Shown one piece after another: positions 39,197 through 51,733 of a stretch of 64,000 bases of DNA. How positions within the stretch are numbered: the first letter of the stretch is position 1; every line of letters begins with the position of its first letter. Position numbers and translations under genes: made by a program. The stretch covers positions 4,915,501 to 4,979,500 of the forward strand of contig OU612070.1 of NCBI GenBank assembly GCA_914767715.1, in the 5' to 3' direction. The DNA is from Membranipora membranacea. Lineage: Eukaryota > Bryozoa > Gymnolaemata > Cheilostomatida > Membraniporidae. The notes below the pieces were generated by a model that saw nothing but the letters and a program-made list of their open reading frames with translations, ran no database searches and was not told where the DNA came from.

Positions 39197-40040
39197 GAAA
39201 TTTGAAGTTTGAAGTTTGTTTATTGCCTAAGTTCTAATATCCATCCTGTGATAGGTTGATAGCATCGAATGTACGGCACAAACATGGAAAGAATGAAAAT
39301 AAAAGGAGTCTGAGCTGCATTAGTTAAAAAATCGCATATAAAATTCAAAAAAGGTGGTGATTATTGTCGTCAGCTATTTTAGTGAAAAGTTCACTGCAAG
39401 TGGTGTGCAGGAATGTTGTGATGGGTGGCAGTGATAGATGGTCCAGCCTCCGCTCGTAGTTATCAGAGAATGGCAGCACAATCCGAGTAGCAGAGCGCTG
39501 GATCCTCTCTAGTCGTGTTTTATCGGTGTCCGATAGTAGATTATACCATGCAGGGCAGGCGTAAGAGATTATAGACTTAATGTTAGCTATATAGAAGGTT
39601 CTCAGGCCATCACTATCCATGCCCATGCGTTTCAGCAGTCCCATCAAGTATAATCGTTGAGAGCATTTAGATATTATATAGTCAACATGATTGCTGAAAG
39701 TTAGTGTGTTGTCTATGAATACGCCTAAAAACTTGGTATGCTCAGAGGGAGAGATAAAGAGATCATCATCTCCATAGGTTATACCAAGGTGCATAGCAGG
39801 TTTGTTTGTAAAAGCCACATTCAGTATCACAGTTTTGCTGGAATTCAAAATCATAATATTGTTTTGCTCAGACCAGGTGTTTGCTAACAGTATTGTATCA
39901 GATATGTTCTCAGTGGATGGATCAACGATAGGCTTATAAAAGGTTGTATCATCAGCATATTTGATACATTTTGTATCATAATCAAAACATTTTTAGTCAT
40001 CAACATAAATTAGCAAAGGGATGGGGCCATAGAGTTATTA
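39197..40040 (-). mobile_element. Second LINE fragment, different family
   Basis: The minus strand reads GPIPLLIYVDD, a stop, then KCIKYADDTTFYKPIVD, LNSSKTVILNVAF, KFLGVFIDNTLTFSNHVDYI, QRLYLMGLLKRMGMD and SYACPAWYNLL, to a stop at 39345. The 3' tail contains gcaataaacaaacttcaaac. It differs from the neighbouring LINE in sequence. It is truncated at the 5' end and abuts the end of duplication copy B (ggatcgcag). Confidence 0.9.
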
Positions 40041-40059
40041 TATACTCTAGAGTGGACAA

Positions 40060-40990
40060 TGCAGTGCTAAAAGCGTCCTACTTAATTATTGCGAAATCCA
40101 TGACACAACGCAATCTGGTTGTGCATGGCTAGTGCCTGTATCATATAACTTATCATTGAGAATATGCGTATTGGGCATGACAATTTAGATTTCTAGAGCG
40201 CATATATCCATTTTTCCAGAAAATTTTTCATGGGACACCATGTAGATCACTTGCAGGTATTTTCACTTTCAATTCCATGAGGCAACGAAAACTGGTTGTG
40301 CGTGGATAGTGCATGAATCATTGACTTTATCATTAAAAATATTAGAATTGGACATACAAATTAAGTTTATGGATCGAGCACTTATAGCCACTTTATCTAA
40401 GAATTTCACATGTAACACCATTTACCTCTCCATCACCTGCAGGTATTTTCTCTTCCGGTCAGTTTGACATTTTCTTATTCTCCCTTTAAAATAAGCCAAC
40501 TATCAACCGCGAATACATGAGCCTAAATCTCAATGACAGGGCCAGCTGGTTTCTGCCTCTTGCCATGTATTTTGCTGTGTCCTGTCTCTCTAACTAATAT
40601 GTTGCACACTCAGTCGGTTTATTTTATATGTTCAGTTCCAGCTACTGGCGATGATTTGTGATAACATGGGATAAAAGTAGTCTGTGGAAAGGCGATTGGA
40701 GGTGAAAAAGTTTGCTGCTTACCTTTATCGTTTTCAGAGCATTTTTAGCAATATTTTTGTAAAACTTTTCATGCCACACTAATAGATGACTTGCAAGTGA
40801 TTCCTTTCAGGGGGCAGACAGGGGACAAAGGGATTTGTGTATCCCCTTAAAACACCAAAATCTCAACTGCAAGCACACCATCGCGATATAATCACAATTA
40901 CCTGGCTAGCCGGTTTTTGCCCCTGCCACTTGCCTGCCAGCCAATTAAACTGTGTCCTGTCTCTCTAACTAAAATTTTACACACTCGTGA
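40060..40990. repeat. Degenerate tandem repeats, ~175-bp unit
   Basis: Successive segments near 40089, 40264, 40440 and 40735 share blocks such as ctggttgtgc(a/g)tgg(a/c)tagtgc, a ttatcattgagaat-like block, aatttttcatgggacacca and cttgcaggtattttc. Units are diverged. No coding content. Confidence 0.55.
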
Positions 40991-41761
40991 GTTCATATAA
41001 TCTGTGAAGTATAATGACTTCCAATTATACAAGATGAGCAAGAAACCCGTGGCTTAAAATTTTCAGCTTAAAGATCTCGGTTTTGGTTTGGCTATGTCAT
41101 TTATAGCTCTAAATTCCCTCTCCTGGGTAGCCACTCGTTTTTGTATTGCAAAAACTATTCAAGCCAACACATCAGGTTAAATCAATCGATCCATAAACTC
41201 TTCTGCTGAGTCGCTGAATAGCAAGAAAACGTCGAAAGGACAACTCAAGATACATACTTGTCCAGATTACGTTTTCTAAAATTCCCTCACTCAGTCTGGA
41301 AAAATTGTATGACAATGGCAACCAGTTATCAGTTGCAATACATTACGGAGAAAACACCATAAATATATTTCGTCTTTGCAACTCAAATCTTCTGTTGAGA
41401 AGAGTACAGAGGGCGTAATTAGAGACTTTAATAATATTCCATCGTTAGGTACATATAATGATAATAGTATACAATGTGAATTAAAATCTTTTAACCAACT
41501 TTATATACATCATCGGTCCAAGTCTTTCTATTTGCACTCACTACTGCGCTCTACCAACTTTCAGAAAATTATACCCACACAACTGATATTAACATGGTTA
41601 TATTAGTGCTGAGAAAGCCGATATAATTTCGCTCTCTCACCGATGTGACATTCTTAAGTTAACAGATATATCTGATTTCTCACCATGATCAAAATAAGAG
41701 ATTATTTGGTTCAGAGGGGGGGGGGGGTGGGTGTGATGCAATTTTCTCTGATGGTTGTTTA

Positions 41762-42060
41762 GGAGTAGGAGGCGGCTCAGTTGGTTTGAGCGCCGGACTT
41801 CAACACGCAAGTGTTGAAGGTCGTGGGTTCGAATCCCACTGCAGTCCATCTTCTACTGGGGATTGGTTGGTCCCCCAGGTGTGCTCCGACCTGCCTGCAA
41901 ACAGAGAGCAATTTGGCGCAGATATTGTGACAAAGTTGCATTGTCGCATGTATGCTTACCCATTATTGATCCAAAAAACTATGGCAGTGGCAACTGTAAA
42001 GCAGCAACTGGTTACACCAAAGTCAAAATACATTGTCTATGGGTTACACTCTTTATCGGA
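41762..42060 (+). mobile_element. tRNA-derived SINE-like repeat
   Basis: The head has a pol III A box (cggctcagttggtttg) and a perfect B box (gggttcgaatcccac), with T-arm pairing gtggg/cccac. In place of a normal anticodon arm there is a 9-bp hairpin, cttcaacac-gcaa-gtgttgaag. The acceptor strands do not pair, so it is not a working tRNA gene. The body extent is a guess. A poly-G tract (near 41718) lies just upstream. Confidence 0.5.
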
Positions 42061-44925
42061 ATTTGAGCTAATACAGTTGAGTTGAGGCATAATATCTAAG
42101 GTAATCCGATGTTGATAATAAATATTTCATAGTTAAGACCCTGATGATTGTAATCCTATTCGACATTAAATCAAGTTTTATTTTTGTTGGTGGCTTTTGT
42201 TTCCCAAAAAAAAAAACTGGATTCAATGTTGAATTGTCATAGCAACATGAGTCACTTTTAAATTGCATTAACACTTTATGTGGCCAGTTCAAATATTAAA
42301 AATCGGTGACAATCAAATGAATCATTCCTCAAGCCCGGGGAGGCTTCTTAGATATCCTGAAGCGCCCTACCCGCTTCACAGCCACAGTCAGCTCGTGTGC
42401 GTAGACTGATACCATTCTCTTTGACATACATAAAGAGCTTTAGAAGACTGTCCAGGTACGTGAATCATTAACAGATACAACAACTTCTCAGTTCCGAGAA
42501 CATATCACAATTCACAATTTTATGTGTCCAGTTACTTAATGATCCATTAAACTGGGTTGTCTTCTCTTTTGTCATAACAACACAACTCCGAAACACGTTA
42601 ATATCAAAAGTGACCAACAACGTAAAACAAGCACGTGACGACAATTTTACATGATGTGACGTGAAAAGACAAAAAAATGAGATTTTGCAAATATTTGGGA
42701 TGATAACTACTTTCATGTTGATTTGAATTTTCATATCATGTATAACTAAAACCTAAGACTACCTGAAACAGCTGGGGCTGTCACTTGACTCAATACAAAC
42801 AGGAGTTTCTGCATTGACGCTTAAAATCCTGCTAATAAGACACCAAGATAATAAAGGCGATGTAATTCAAATTATGGAGCTTTTTGCTTATCCTGCAGGC
42901 CAAGAGTTTTGTTCATTAAAAATAAACAAATATAATGTTGGTTAGCAGTATAGAAATTTGCGACATTCACAGCATGACATTGACAATATACTTGGCCCTA
43001 CTTTCTTTTTAGTGGGTGATAATAATAGTTTCTAGTAGAACAGTTTGGCTCCCTCTGGTTACTGTCCTCAGGGAGAAATGCAAAGACAGCCATTGACTGT
43101 TGCAATATCCCTTCTCGTTCTGAGGAAAAAAATCCCTAAGCTTTTTTTATCACCTGTCATCATTTATTCTGGCAGCTCCATGATTTACTTTGATAATGTT
43201 GAACACTTCCACAGAAAAGACAAAGAGAAATATACATGTAAAGCTTTTGTGAGCCAAGAATTTATCTCCCCTGGCTTGCAATGAAGGTAATTAGGAGAGG
43301 AAGCAACGTAAAGTGGCTGACTTATCGGAGGTGAGTGAATATCACACAAGATTAGTTTTGTAGACTAGGACTTATATACACCATTTTCCCCAGTGCCCAA
43401 CCTAGGGCTCATGAGCCGCACTTTCTTTCAATATTGGTGGCTCATTTCGATTTTTGACAATTTCACGTGACAAACTGCGCTAAAACAGACATGTGCTTCA
43501 TCATGCATCATCAATAAAACATTGGTTGAATATAGTATACGTAATTCTGAACTCTCCATCAAGTTCCTTTGTTAAAAATATTTTGTCCAATTTTCGGAGT
43601 TGCTGGGCTCGCATGTGATGTTTTGCTCGACAACTAGCCAGTGTTTGGTAGCACAAATCTTTGTGAAGCGATGTTAAAAACAAATACCAAGCAGCTACTA
43701 ACTGGTGGTGGCCATTTTGTAGATGTGCCACCAGATATCACCAATACCAAACACAGATTGTATTTTCATTTTACCTCCCAGTATCAATTCTTATCTCTTC
43801 TCTTACTAATTATTCACCACTGCACACAAAGTTTATATTATGCTATTTTATTGAAATTAATCTCACACATTTTGGTATTTTGATGATCGTTTTATCATCA
43901 TCATCATTAAATTTTACCGGTGATTTGTTCACAAGCATATGTCAGTTGCCTCAATTTTGCTTGTAAAACCACCAAATATTCCTGGGGAGGCCCCCTAACC
44001 CCCCCCCCCCCCCTATAGGAAGGGCGCAGTGGCACCCCTTCAGCAACATCCGGCGAGCCCGTTACATGCCCCTCGGGCCTGCGGCCCTATATCACTGCCT
44101 TACTGGACTCTTGGATCATTTGAAAATTTTAAGTTGGCTCTTTACATCAGAAAGGTTGGGCACCCAGGCACTATTATATTTGGCTCGCCATCAATCACAG
44201 AGTTAGAGACTCTCTAACTCCTTGCATCAATGCACTGAGGATTATCATGACTTTTTTGCTAAATTTGGTTGGTACAGGGTAGTTATGGTTTTAACGAGGG
44301 GGTAAATTTCTGTCCCCTATTAGACTGTTCGGTACAACTGCGTATCAAGGTCACTTGTGAGTTGAACGCCCTCTTACAAGTACAGCGCAATGAATAGTGA
44401 AAATCAGGCAGGCTGCTCATGTAAACCTAGTAAGTCAACACCGCTATTGTTAAGAAATAGGCATAAGCTGTTCTGATATCATCTTATACAGATGTCATAT
44501 CACCATAACACCATATCATACCATATCCATTTCATCTGAAAGCATACTTATATTGATTTGAATTGTGTGCATGTTCATCTGACCTCCATCTGACCTTCAT
44601 GTGATGTCAACAATACTGATTCACTGACAAGAGCAATGGATTTCAATTTGTTAGTGTATGTGTAGCCCTTGAGCACACCTATAAATATAAGATTATTTTA
44701 AATACACAGTATATGGCTATCATCATTGTGCCACTGAACATTATCCACAGCATCCCGTAAATTATCGCCCTTGATAACAATATGCTCTGGCAGGTTTGCA
44801 TATCGTTTTTTGCATCAATGGCATCATTGAGGTTTCAAAACCTAGTGCTATACCAGCGCAATATGCTACCATTTCCAAATATTTGTAATTACTGATTATT
44901 TCCAAATAAGTTGGACATAAATTCA
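42061..44925. other. Intergenic, no gene seen
   Basis: Short frames only. Contains a poly-C run near 43999 and an inverted-repeat arm at about 44762-44925 that mirrors about 44986-45240 (ggtttcaaaacctag against gggttttgaaacctaat). Confidence 0.5.
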
Positions 44926-46050
44926 TTTTCAGTGTCGGGACGTTTGCACAACAGTAACTATTGTACAATGTCCCTGACACTGAAAATACATGGTTAATAT
45001 ATGATAAATGGACTCAGGAATCTACTGTAGATGAATTGGTCCATTAAAATTTACAGTTCTCTAAAGAAGATACAAGTAGTAGCATGTTGTGCTGGGTTTT
45101 GAAACCTAATAGGTGCCATTGATGAAAGAGGGGAACAATTTCTAGCACTACATAATATAATTCTTACAAAGAACTGCAATGAATTTATTGTCAAAATATT
45201 ACATAAATACTGCAGAACTAGCTGCCAGACTATATATCGCATTGGTCTTTCTGTAGTTTGAAATAAATAGAATTAGCTAGATCTAATTTTTTCTAGCTAT
45301 ACCATCACCCTTCTCTGCATGATTTTTCACTCATAACTTCTGGGTTAATCGGTCAATGCCCTTCATTCTTTCAAATTATATCCATTATTGTCTCAAATTA
45401 CATAATGTAAAGTTTTGAGGATGGATGCCCATAAATTCCTGAGATATAGCTAGATAAAAAAGCTCTTCTCGATTTTGCTAATTTTCTTGTGTTGATGGCT
45501 CCCTGCAGGTCACATGACTTGTCACAACGTAACGTTATTTCAGTCTATTGAAAGTATTGGCTGTTGTGATAGTAGCTTCCATTGTAGCGATCACAGACAT
45601 CTATACATAGATGCCAAACCAGTATTTGAGGTTTTTGATATTAATGGTGAACCACAATCGGTGGTAGGGATAGTCTATTTAGCTCTATTTCTATGGTAGC
45701 GATAAAGATAGCTAAGGAAATCAACTTGGAGCTATTCTACAAACTTCATGAAATTCCATGTACACCATCCATCTGTGTAGCACTTATAGATTATGCTATG
45801 ATGACGGAACCAAATTCTGAAGCGCTACAATGAATTTGATGAATGTGTAGTTATTAATGGGTTATTGATATTAATGGGTTATTAATGGGTTATTGAATCG
45901 TATGCACCATATTCGTTCATGCCTCCCAAAGTTCTATATTTCCTTGTTCAAATTTTCCATCACATGCATGGCGTGCATGATAGGAATTGTCTTCATACAT
46001 ATTTACAGCTGTGAATAATGTCTTTTGGAGGTTATTAATCATGGGTTAAG
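44926..46050. repeat. 1.1-kb direct duplication, copy 1
   Basis: Closely matches 47383-48473. Opens with a stem-loop (44926-44986: ttttcagtgtcgggac ... gtccctgacactgaaaa, loop about cagtaacta). Contains a plus-strand frame (45514-45699, MTCHNVTLFQSIESIGCCDS) preceded by an acceptor-like ctccctgcag|g. No domain recognised. Confidence 0.85.
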
Positions 46051-47382
46051 ACTCTCTCTGTGAAGTGAACAATAACGGAACATCAGTTATCAAATACACA
46101 ATAATGCTAATAGGTACAAAACTATCAAGAAATCTGTCCGTATGTGCACTAGGCGTTCTATAGAAATTACGATTTAACAACTATCTCCAGCGACAGCTTG
46201 GTTACAAAGCACAAATCTGGGTAAGGAAGGCAAGGAATGTTACAGTAGTCTTTGAATATATCAAACAATTAATGAAAGGCAAAGGGGACTAACAGGAGAG
46301 AGAATTGTAACTATTTTATATCTCGTGCAATGAAAAGGATTATGCAATGAAAAGTGCAATGAAAAGTCTTGTGCAATGAAAAGTCACGTTAACACCAAAA
46401 CTATTTAGCTGACTTTGTTAGATGTGGCACTTAGCTGGCAGGTATACATCCCACAGCTGTCATAATGTAATGTGTTGGTAAATCCATCCTCTCTGGAGAA
46501 AGTTTGTTTGTTGCAGACGGTTATAACTTTTGCTTGTTGCATCACCATTGTTGTATTTGCTCTTTCATGACGTAGATATGCCACAAAAACACTGCTTCAT
46601 TAGTTTTTCCAGCAATTTATTTATATTTGACAGATATGGAGTGGCAGGAACCTTGAAAGATGCCATTTGACACTTATAGATTGTAGTGTCAAGTGAAGAA
46701 AAATAGATGACTAGTGATCAAGAGCGACCAATTCTTATACTCCAGCTGAGTTTCCTACCTGACTTCTTAGACCGCTTGTATGAAAGTTGTTTCCGGTAGA
46801 ACTTTTCATGCTGCTTGCAATGGTAATATTTTACCTTTCACTACGTTGTACAATAGGCGACTAATTGCCAAAAAACGCTGCCAGTACTAGCAACCTGGGG
46901 TTCATTGATTTATGTCAAGTGTTTGTTCAATGTCTGCGTTTGATTAATTACATTGTTGATGCACGTCCAGTTATAACATATAAATCAGATGACCTTAGCA
47001 AGGACCACTGGATGCTGAATAAGTAGAGGCAGCAGAGCTCAGATAATTTTCTTTCTCTGGTTTTATAAATGGATGATTTGGAGAAATGCTATTTTTCTCT
47101 CCCATGAGTGATTTGAAATAAGAAATATGCTATTTTTTCTCCCATTGATAATGACATTGAGAGATTTGAAATTGGAGAAATGCTAATTGTTGCTTCCCCC
47201 TCTTTCTGTAACTGAACAGTTTTCTGTGAAATGAGCATGCATTCTTTAAATGGATTTTTGTAATCATAAAAATAACTAACGCACAGTTGACGCGTCTGGC
47301 CTTGCATAGCTACTATAAAAGCGCTGGGGGTCCAGGGCAAGTCAGTAGTTTTGTTGAAACTCAAACTTTAAAGCCAACATAA
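46051..47382. other. Spacer between duplication copies
   Basis: No convincing exon or repeat apart from short AT-rich frames and a repeated motif near 47080-47190 (gagaaatgcta with tttctctccca). A plus-strand open segment near 46725-46795 was noted but not supported. Confidence 0.4.
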
Positions 47383-48473
47383 TTTTCAGTGTCAGGAATT
47401 TTGCACAACAGTAACTATTGTACAATGTCTCTGACACTGAAAGTACATGGTTAATATATGATTAATTGACTCAGGAATCTACTGTAGATGAATTGGTCCA
47501 TTAAACTTTACAGTTCTCTAAAGTAGATACAAGTAGTAACGTAGCATGTTGTGCTGGGTTTTGAAACCTAATAGGTGCCATTGATGAAAGAGGGGGACAA
47601 TTTCTAGCACTACATAATATAATTTTTAAAAAGAACTGCAATGAATTTATTGTCAAAATATTACATAACTACTGCAGAACTAGCTGCCAGACTATATATC
47701 GCATTGGTCTTTCTGCAGTTTGAAATAAAACTAAATTAGCTAGAACTAATTTTTTCTAGCTGTACCATGACGCTTTTCTGCATAATTTTTCACTCAAAAC
47801 TTCTGGGTTAATTGGTCAATGCCCTTCATTCTTTCACATTATATCCATTATTGTCTCAAATTACATAATGTAAAGTTTTGAGGATGGATGCCCATAAATT
47901 CCTGAGATATAGCTAGATAAAAAAGCTCTTCTCGATTTTGCTAATTTTCTTGTGTTGATGGCTCCCTGCAGGTCACATGACTTGTCACAACGTAACGTTA
48001 TTTCAGTCTGATGAAAGTATTGGCTGTTGTGATAATAGCTTTCATTGTAGCGATCATAGACATCTATACATAGATGCCAAACCAGTATTTGCGGTTTTTG
48101 ATATTAATGGTGAACCACAATCAGTGGTAGGGATAGTCTATTTAGCTCTATTTCTATGGTAACGATAAAGATAGCTTAGGAAATCAATCTGGAGCTATTC
48201 TACAAACTTCATGAAATTCCATGTACACCATCCATCTGTGTAGCACTTATAGATTATGCTATGATGACGGAACCAAATTCTGAAGCGCTTCAATGAATTT
48301 GATGAATGTGTAGTTAAATTTTATTCGTTCACGCCTCGCAAAGTTCTATATTTCCAATTTTTATTTGTTCAAATTTCCCATCTCACGCATGGTGTGCATG
48401 ATAGGAATTGTCTTCATACATATTTACAGCATGTGGATAATGTCTTTTGGAGGTTATTAATCATGGGTGAAGT
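47383..48473. repeat. 1.1-kb direct duplication, copy 2
   Basis: Second copy of 44926-46050. The hairpin at 47383-47442 is kept although both arms carry substitutions. The 61-codon frame (47977-48162) is also kept, with about four amino-acid changes and about three silent ones, so there is no strong sign of protein-level constraint. Confidence 0.85.
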
Positions 48474-48813
48474 TAAGTATCAATATGAAGTCTATTATTT
48501 TCCCTTGACCGCATTCTGAAAGCAATTGAGATAGTTTGAGGCGTATTGCACACCCTGATCAAATATGAATGAGATATATTATTAATTTAAATTGTCCATA
48601 AATCACCTTTGATATTTTTTCTCACATATTTTCCGCTTTTATTGGCTTCAGGGATTTTATTCTTCCCTCGACTGAGAATAAAACCATTAGATGTATGTGG
48701 TACACAGTACACTAAGAAGTACTTCAAACGCCAAATATAAGATAGGATATATGAAATTCTGGCAAATTATTCCTTTCTCTTCCCTCCGTACCTCTCCCGC
48801 CCCATCCCCACAG

Positions 48814-48992
48814 AACTCAACTTAAGTAAGTTATTGACAGCAGGGAGAATTCCATTACCAAGCAATGTTGATGAGATGGTGAACCAGCTGCTGTATGCCT
48901 ATCAGTCGGCTGTCAGCACCACAAATGGCAATGACTGTAAAGAGAGTTTAAAGCAGGATAAATCAGTTGAATTTGTGCTAAGCGGTGTTTAG
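48814..48992 (+). CDS. Candidate terminal exon, unknown protein
   Basis: A strong acceptor (ctctcccgccccatccccacag) is followed by an open frame of 58 codons with protein-like composition, LLTAGRIPLPSNVDEMVNQL then LYAYQSAVSTTNGND, ending in TAG at 48990-48992. An AATAAA lies near 49265. GC content is higher than in the surroundings. No upstream exon was identified and the family is not recognised. Confidence 0.35.
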
Positions 48993-50060
48993 ATTTATCA
49001 ATGTTTTTGACAGGTTGCAACACAATATTATATTTATTACAAAAGCACTCAATTATGCTTTCAACATTGATGTTTATGAATCTAACGACAAGCTTTGTTG
49101 ATAAAAGCATGTAGTGCTTAGATACAATGGCCCTTTTGTTATTGAGGGTCAGATTTTGGAAGGAAGCTCTGGTTACAATATTCAGACTAAACTTGTAAAT
49201 CGTAAATTCAAGAATTTCACTGAAGTTTTGAAAGCAAACTGACAAAACAAAAAGCCTGCAGGGTAAATAAACACACTTTTATAACAAATCTGTGGCTACA
49301 GAATCGAGAATTTCCAAGAAATTGAGACATAATGTAATAAAATTGAGTAGATGTCTTTTCAAATTGCATTGGATATGTGAGTTCAGATATTAATTTATTG
49401 ATGACTACTCTGGAATATCAGGATTATTGCAGTTTTACATCTTTGAGGGAGTGATCTCTGCAGTCTTCACCCTCTATATACCAAGTAGACTAAAGTAATT
49501 CTAATATTCTACCTTCTCCACGCTTCAGAAGGTACTGCTGCGTTACTCTGTAAGTGATTTCATTGGATATATTTTGGGGAGTTATTATTTTTCTATTGGT
49601 CTTTTACTGAAAGTTTTTTGTCCAATCATTTCATTATATCTCTAAGCCTGAGGACCTCACTGCTGGGGCTGGGACTCAAAATGCCCCTATTACCCACCAC
49701 TAGATCTGAGTCTATTATCTGACCATAATAAACAAGGGACATGTGTACTTCTATTGTTGTGGCAGTTTTGATATAAACCTTGGTAAATGGTGAATATTTG
49801 GTGAAGTACGGTTCAAACACACATGCATTATGTTAATGGTAGTGTAACCCTGGACCAATTGTGCACAGTGCATGTCCTTGATAAACAAGGCAAGAGCCGA
49901 GTGAAGTAACGCAACTGTAATCGATACAACATTCTTATCAAGCATAACCTTTTTAAAACATCCAATCACTGTTCCTAATCGTGTCATCGCGACATTGACC
50001 ATTTCGTTGAATGTTTTCTTTTCCCTGAACTTTAGCCAATAGACAATAACTCAGAATCAC
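48993..50060. other. Intergenic, no gene seen
   Basis: AT-rich sequence with only chance frames on both strands. It leads into the promoter candidates of the FMO gene. Confidence 0.5.
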
Positions 50061-50070
50061 GAGATAAGCT

Positions 50071-50145
50071 TTATATAAAACGTGCCGTCTAGGAAAAGTT
50101 TCAGTATGTACTTCAACCATTTACTGATGTGTTGAACATTAAAGG
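50071..50145 (+). promoter_or_regulatory. Candidate FMO distal promoter and 5' UTR exon
   Basis: A TATA box (ttatataaaa, 50071-50080) is followed about 65 bases later by a clean donor (aaag|g gtaagc at 50145/50146). The first FMO coding exon begins at an acceptor 24 bp before its ATG, so a noncoding first exon is required; this is one candidate. Confidence 0.4.
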
Positions 50146-50587
50146 GTAAGCATTCTTCCTATGGCTAGAAGTTAGCCTTTCTAAATTGAGTTGAATCATA
50201 GTTTTATTATTTTAATATTAATTTTTTTTCTTTTTTATTGTTTATAATGTAGGCCCAATGTACAAATGTATTCTATCCCTGCAATTATTCAGATTAATAT
50301 GCCGTTAATTCTATCATGGGTTCAAAAGTGTTGGCAAATGTGACACTAATATAATAAGTTTAACATATCAACTTCTGGATTCCCAGATGTTAGGGCTTAG
50401 AACTGAGATAATTATGGTAACGGGGACTTCAAATTACAGTTGGAAAGAATTTTAGAAGTATTTTATGTGTCCAAAACCTTAATTACTTCTGTTCAAAGAA
50501 ACACGCTGTGTCTAATTGCGGGATTAAACTTATATTTAGTTCCGGGGAAAGTTTGGTGCGTTTAATAGCAGCTTGTCATGTTTGAAT

Positions 50588-50761
50588 GGGCCAATGAAAT
50601 TTCTTGTCAGTTGTAAGGTTTTTACCCTATATAAAGGGACAGTAATGATTCTAAAAAAAAAATTCTGTTGTTGGAGTTAAAACTGTACCTACGGGATTTT
50701 ACCGAAGCTCATCTCCTTCTTTGGTAATTGTGTTTGGAGTTCATACCTCATCCATTTAACT
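50588..50761 (+). promoter_or_regulatory. Candidate FMO proximal promoter and 5' UTR exon
   Basis: A CCAAT box (gggccaatgaaat) lies about 40 bp before a TATA box (ctatataaag, 50628-50636), and a consensus donor (aact|gtaagt) at 50761/50762 closes a possible leader exon of about 100 bp. A third TATA (tatataaa, 51527-51534) lies nearer the coding exon but has no obvious donor. Confidence 0.45.
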
Positions 50762-51733
50762 GTAAGTAGGTTTTAGCTTATTAATGATCTGTTGACTAGC
50801 TTTTCACTCCGGGTTTTTGAGGACTTTTACCTTGATTAAATGAGTTTCAGAGAGCTTTCAGACTTTGGATTTTTAGGCTTTTTCATATTTTCTGGTTTCG
50901 ACATTTTTTCAGTTTTGATATTTTAAACACGCGTAGAAGACAAATAAACGGCAATTTGAGTTACTGGATAATGATGTATATTCTATTGTTCTTGTTGAAG
51001 TTTGCTTTGAAAGGGTGGTAAATCCATCCGACTCCGGAAGCCCTCAATAACATCAAGTGTGAAGTAATGAGAGACATAATATCCCCTAGCTCTAGAGGCT
51101 TCCGGTTCCTTTTAGGATCTTGCTGTCTTATGCGGCTTGCATTCTAAAAGTAAGTAACACGATCCACATTTGCAATCACTTGTGTTCATAAAGTGGCAGC
51201 TTGCCTATTGTTGTGCATTATTGGTAGCTCTTTGGTTAATCTCAACAAGAGATTATTGCATAAACATGAAATAGTGGTAATCCGGAAGCAATCTTGTCAG
51301 TTGATTAATTGTATGCGTTGAATAATGTCATAAAAAGAACCGATCAATGTTCACCCTCATTGATCACCTGACTGATTTTGCATGTGTAAATTGAATGTTG
51401 CATTATGGTCTATGATGTCATGATACATTGTTGATCGAAACAGGGCGCGGACTTTCCAAATGGTCTTCCATTGGTTATATGCCCCTGCGCATTTATGTTT
51501 TGCCTGCTAGGGTGGGGCATTACACTTATATAAACGAAAAAAACTCTGATGGAGAAATCTGACAAAGACATCTGCCTGAAAAAATCTGCAGTGCTAACGC
51601 ATCTGTAACCATGGGAGTTGGTTGGGGGATCCTTCATTGCATTTATTTGTTTATCATTCTATTTTTGTATGTCATCAATATTTTTACCAATTTACAAATT
51701 TTCTTTTAGAGGAGACTCAAACTAATTATAACT